Of a DNA stretch of 64,000 nucleotides, positions 61,971 through 64,000 are shown one piece after another; within the stretch, counting starts at the first letter, position 1; each line of letters begins with the position of its first letter. Source of the DNA: Chryseobacterium gambrini (GTDB lineage Bacteria > Bacteroidota > Bacteroidia > Flavobacteriales > Weeksellaceae); NCBI RefSeq assembly GCF_900156825.1, contig NZ_FTOV01000005.1, positions 1 through 64,000 of the forward strand, in the 5' to 3' direction. The notes under the pieces are model-generated. The model was not told where the DNA came from, searched no databases, and was given only the letters and a program-made list of their open reading frames with translations. Both the position numbers and the translations under genes were made by a program.

Positions 61971-63626
61971 ATGAAGACTAAACATCCTAAAGGATTGCCT
62001 TTCCTCTTCTTTACGGAAATGTGGGAGCGTTTCGGGTACTATCTTATCCTCGGAATTTTTGTATTGTATGTTATTGAACCAACCGGCGCAAAAGGCGGTC
62101 TCGGACTTCCGGACAAAACTGCAGACGATATTTTCGGAACCTATATTGCTTTGACGTATTTAACTCCTTTTATCGGAGGATTTCTTGCAGACAGAGTTTT
62201 AGGATACATCAAATCCATTTATATCGGAGGCGTTCTGATGGCTGCAGGATATATCGGAATGGGGATTTTTAAAGATCTTACTTTATTTTATTCTTCTTTA
62301 GCGCTCATTATCATCGGAAACGGTTTCTTTAAACCTACTATTTCTACTTTGCTTGGAAATTTATATTCCGAAGAACCTTATAAAGCCAATAAAGATTCCG
62401 GATACAATATTTTTTATATGGGAATCAATATCGGTGCATTTATCTGCAACATTATTGCGGCTTTTATGCGAAACAAATTCGGCTGGGGTGAAGCATTTAT
62501 CACTGCCGGAGTCGGAATGCTGGTCGGATTAATTATTTTTACCATCGGCAGAAAACATTATATTCATGCTGCTCAGATGAAGCCTGTTCAGGAAGGAGAT
62601 ACCAAACTTTCTGAAATATTAATGAAAGTATTCTTACCGGCAATCATTGCAGGAGCAATCGGCTGGGTTATTCCCGGAAATATATTCGGAAGCGACAATA
62701 CAGATGCCTTTATTTTTGCCTGCGTTCCTGTCATTTACTTCTATGCTTCCCTTTATTTCAAGGCAAAACCGGACGAAAAATCGTCTATCGGAGCCTTATT
62801 ATCGGTTTTCCTCATCAGTATGTTCTTTTGGGCAGTTTTCAAACAAAACGGAACCGCTTTAACGAGATGGGCGAATTATTACACCGACAGAAGTGTACCT
62901 GCTTCCATGGAAAAACCTTTGGAAAGCATTTACATGGTAGACGGAAAAAGTTATGAAGACAAAGAAGTTCCTGTTTACGACAACCAGTTTCAGTCTCAGA
63001 AGGATAAGGACGGAAATACGATAAAAGTTAAGGGAAAAGATGTTTATTTTAAAAATATTTCTCCCGAACAACGTGCAGAACTGGAGAAAAATCCTCAGGC
63101 TAAAACCTATCTTTACAATACAGAATTGTTTCAGTCGATCAATCCGTTTTGGGTAATTGCTTTAACGCCGGTTGTGGTTGGTTTCTGGGCATTATTAAGA
63201 CGAAAAGGAAAAGAGCCGTTAACGCCAACAAAAATTGTTTTGGGACTTTTCATTTCAGGATTATCCTGTTTAGTGATGGTTTTAGCAGTCTGGGCAGGAG
63301 ATAACGGTGCTGTAAAAGTTTCGCCGTGGTGGCTGGTTGCAAGTTACGGAGTCATTACCGTGGGAGAATTATGTCTTTCACCCATGGGATTATCCTTCGT
63401 TTCCAAACTTTCTCCTGCAAGAATTACAGCGTTGATGATGGGCGGATTCTTCCTTGCCAACTCCGTAGGAAACAAACTTTCAGGAATTTTAGCCAGTACA
63501 TGGTACAATTACGACAATAAAATGAACTACTTTTTAGTGAACTTTGCTTTGCTGATCTTTGCAACCCTTTTAGGTTTATCCATGCTGAAAAGATTAAACA
63601 AAATCATGAAAGAAAAAGGGCATTAA
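61971..63626 (+). CDS. POT/PTR family proton-dependent peptide transporter
   Basis: A 551-residue MFS-type oligopeptide transporter. The POT signature FFTEMWERFGYYLILGIFVL is at about 12-31 (the E-x-x-E-R-F-x-Y motif), followed by about twelve to fourteen membrane segments. A hydrophilic insertion lies at about residues 315-385 between membrane segments. A second, similar gene starts 133 bp downstream. Confidence 0.93.
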   Translation: MKTKHPKGLPFLFFTEMWERFGYYLILGIFVLYVIEPTGAKGGLGLPDKTADDIFGTYIALTYLTPFIGGFLADRVLGYIKSIYIGGVLMAAGYIGMGIFKDLTLFYSSLALIIIGNGFFKPTISTLLGNLYSEEPYKANKDSGYNIFYMGINIGAFICNIIAAFMRNKFGWGEAFITAGVGMLVGLIIFTIGRKHYIHAAQMKPVQEGDTKLSEILMKVFLPAIIAGAIGWVIPGNIFGSDNTDAFIFACVPVIYFYASLYFKAKPDEKSSIGALLSVFLISMFFWAVFKQNGTALTRWANYYTDRSVPASMEKPLESIYMVDGKSYEDKEVPVYDNQFQSQKDKDGNTIKVKGKDVYFKNISPEQRAELEKNPQAKTYLYNTELFQSINPFWVIALTPVVVGFWALLRRKGKEPLTPTKIVLGLFISGLSCLVMVLAVWAGDNGAVKVSPWWLVASYGVITVGELCLSPMGLSFVSKLSPARITALMMGGFFLANSVGNKLSGILASTWYNYDNKMNYFLVNFALLIFATLLGLSMLKRLNKIMKEKGH

Positions 63627-63650
63627 TCCCTGTTCACAATACAGAAAAGC

Positions 63651-63679
63651 AAGCTGCGGAATTATTCTGCGGCTTTTTT
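63651..63679 (+). terminator. Terminator after the first POT gene
   Basis: Stem AAGCTGC / GCGGCTT (one T-G pair) followed by TTTTTT, 24 bp after the stop. Confidence 0.7.
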
Positions 63680-63701
63680 ATTTAAATATAAAATTAAAAC
63701 C

Positions 63702-63731
63702 TTGCTGAAAACACAAAAAAAACTATATTTG
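63702..63731 (+). promoter_or_regulatory. Promoter of the second POT transporter
   Basis: TTG (63702-63704), 19-bp spacer, perfect -7 box TATATTTG (63724-63731), 28 bp before the ATG at 63760. Confidence 0.55.
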
Positions 63732-63759
63732 TCAGTCTTAACAAAAATTAACAATAAAA

Positions 63760-64000
63760 ATGGATAATACTGAAGCATTGAGTCCGAAACCGGATGAATT
63801 TGTAGAGAACAAGAATTCCAGACATCCGAAAGGGTTATGGGTTCTTTTCGGAACAGAAATGTGGGAGCGTTTCAACTTTTATGGAATGAGAGCTTTATTA
63901 ACGCTCTTCATGGTAAATTCCTTATTGATAAAAGAAGCTGATGCAGCAATCATCTATGGTGGATTTTTAGCTTTATGTTATCTTACTCCGCTTTTGGGAG
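63760..64000 (+). CDS. Second POT family peptide transporter (cut by window end)
   Basis: The first 80 residues are seen: a hydrophilic N-terminal tail (MDNTEALSPKPDEFVENKN), then HPKGLWVLFGTEMWERFNFY, the same POT signature as the gene upstream. Membrane segment 1 and the start of 2 are present. The rest lies outside the window. It has its own promoter, so the two tandem copies are probably expressed separately. Confidence 0.9.
   Translation, partial: MDNTEALSPKPDEFVENKNSRHPKGLWVLFGTEMWERFNFYGMRALLTLFMVNSLLIKEADAAIIYGGFLALCYLTPLLG

Overview
The window looks like ordinary chromosome from a Bacteroidetes/Flavobacteriia bacterium, most likely Chryseobacterium or another member of the Weeksellaceae. 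The evidence is a complete gldK-L-M-N block of the type IX secretion system (T9SS), a cargo protein with a type B gliding-motility C-terminal domain, DUF4270 and TamB-like proteins, low GC, almost no Shine-Dalgarno sequences, and many promoters with the Bacteroidetes -7 box TAnnTTTG, some with TTTG/TTG about 18-23 bp upstream. No rRNA, CRISPR array, insertion sequence or prophage was seen.

Layout. 1-11.4 kb: tail of an upstream gene, split transketolase, a TetR regulator with a DUF1348 partner, an Lrp/AsnC regulator, giant tamB, and divergent tsaD with a small partner and rsmE. 11.4-22 kb: two surface proteins, a trmH-lipoprotein pair, type I asparaginase, tRNA-Ser, an M20 peptidase, and a TPR-AraC regulator. 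22-29 kb: a 0.6-kb intergenic region with terminator-like hairpins, then an RND efflux operon (adaptor, pump, outer-membrane channel). 29-36 kb: secreted proteins sharing a VGINT N-terminal motif, MliC-like and META lipoproteins, a SemiSWEET, a TPR-LuxR regulator, and a FAD oxidoreductase. 36-45 kb: gldK-L-M-N downstream of glmS, a DUF4270 lipoprotein and a half-size glycogen-synthase-like gene. 45-48 kb: panC, a tRNA cluster (three identical tRNA-Lys plus tRNA-Leu), aroK and an Hsp15-like S4 protein. 48-64 kb: a divergent FKBP-like lipoprotein, a glutamate-synthase-like flavoprotein, mtaB, a transglutaminase-like and a DinB-like pair, the T9SS cargo, a PD-(D/E)XK-like protein, a glucan-phosphorylase-like enzyme, a DPP-IV-type peptidase, a RelE/ParE toxin-antitoxin pair, and two tandem POT peptide transporters, the second cut by the window end.

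How genes fit together. GldKLMN form the core T9SS motor and ring that would export the type B cargo at 53.3 kb and perhaps other secreted proteins here. TsaD and MtaB act on the same tRNA base (t6A37, then ms2t6A37). The S9 and M20 peptidases and the POT transporters suggest growth on peptides.

The observations most worth a second look are: two glycogen-type enzymes lacking hallmark residues (the GlgA-like protein lacks the KxGGL lysine and the C-terminal half; the phosphorylase-like protein has Thr where the PLP lysine is expected); a tandem tRNA-Lys duplication with a decayed internal terminator; tsaD and tamB starting 4 bp apart with a promoter implying a nearly leaderless tsaD mRNA; a perfect TetR-type operator; divergent FKBP-like, transglutaminase-like and PD-(D/E)XK-like proteins; and a 7-bp repeat running into a stop codon. 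I did not find a clearly novel multi-gene system.
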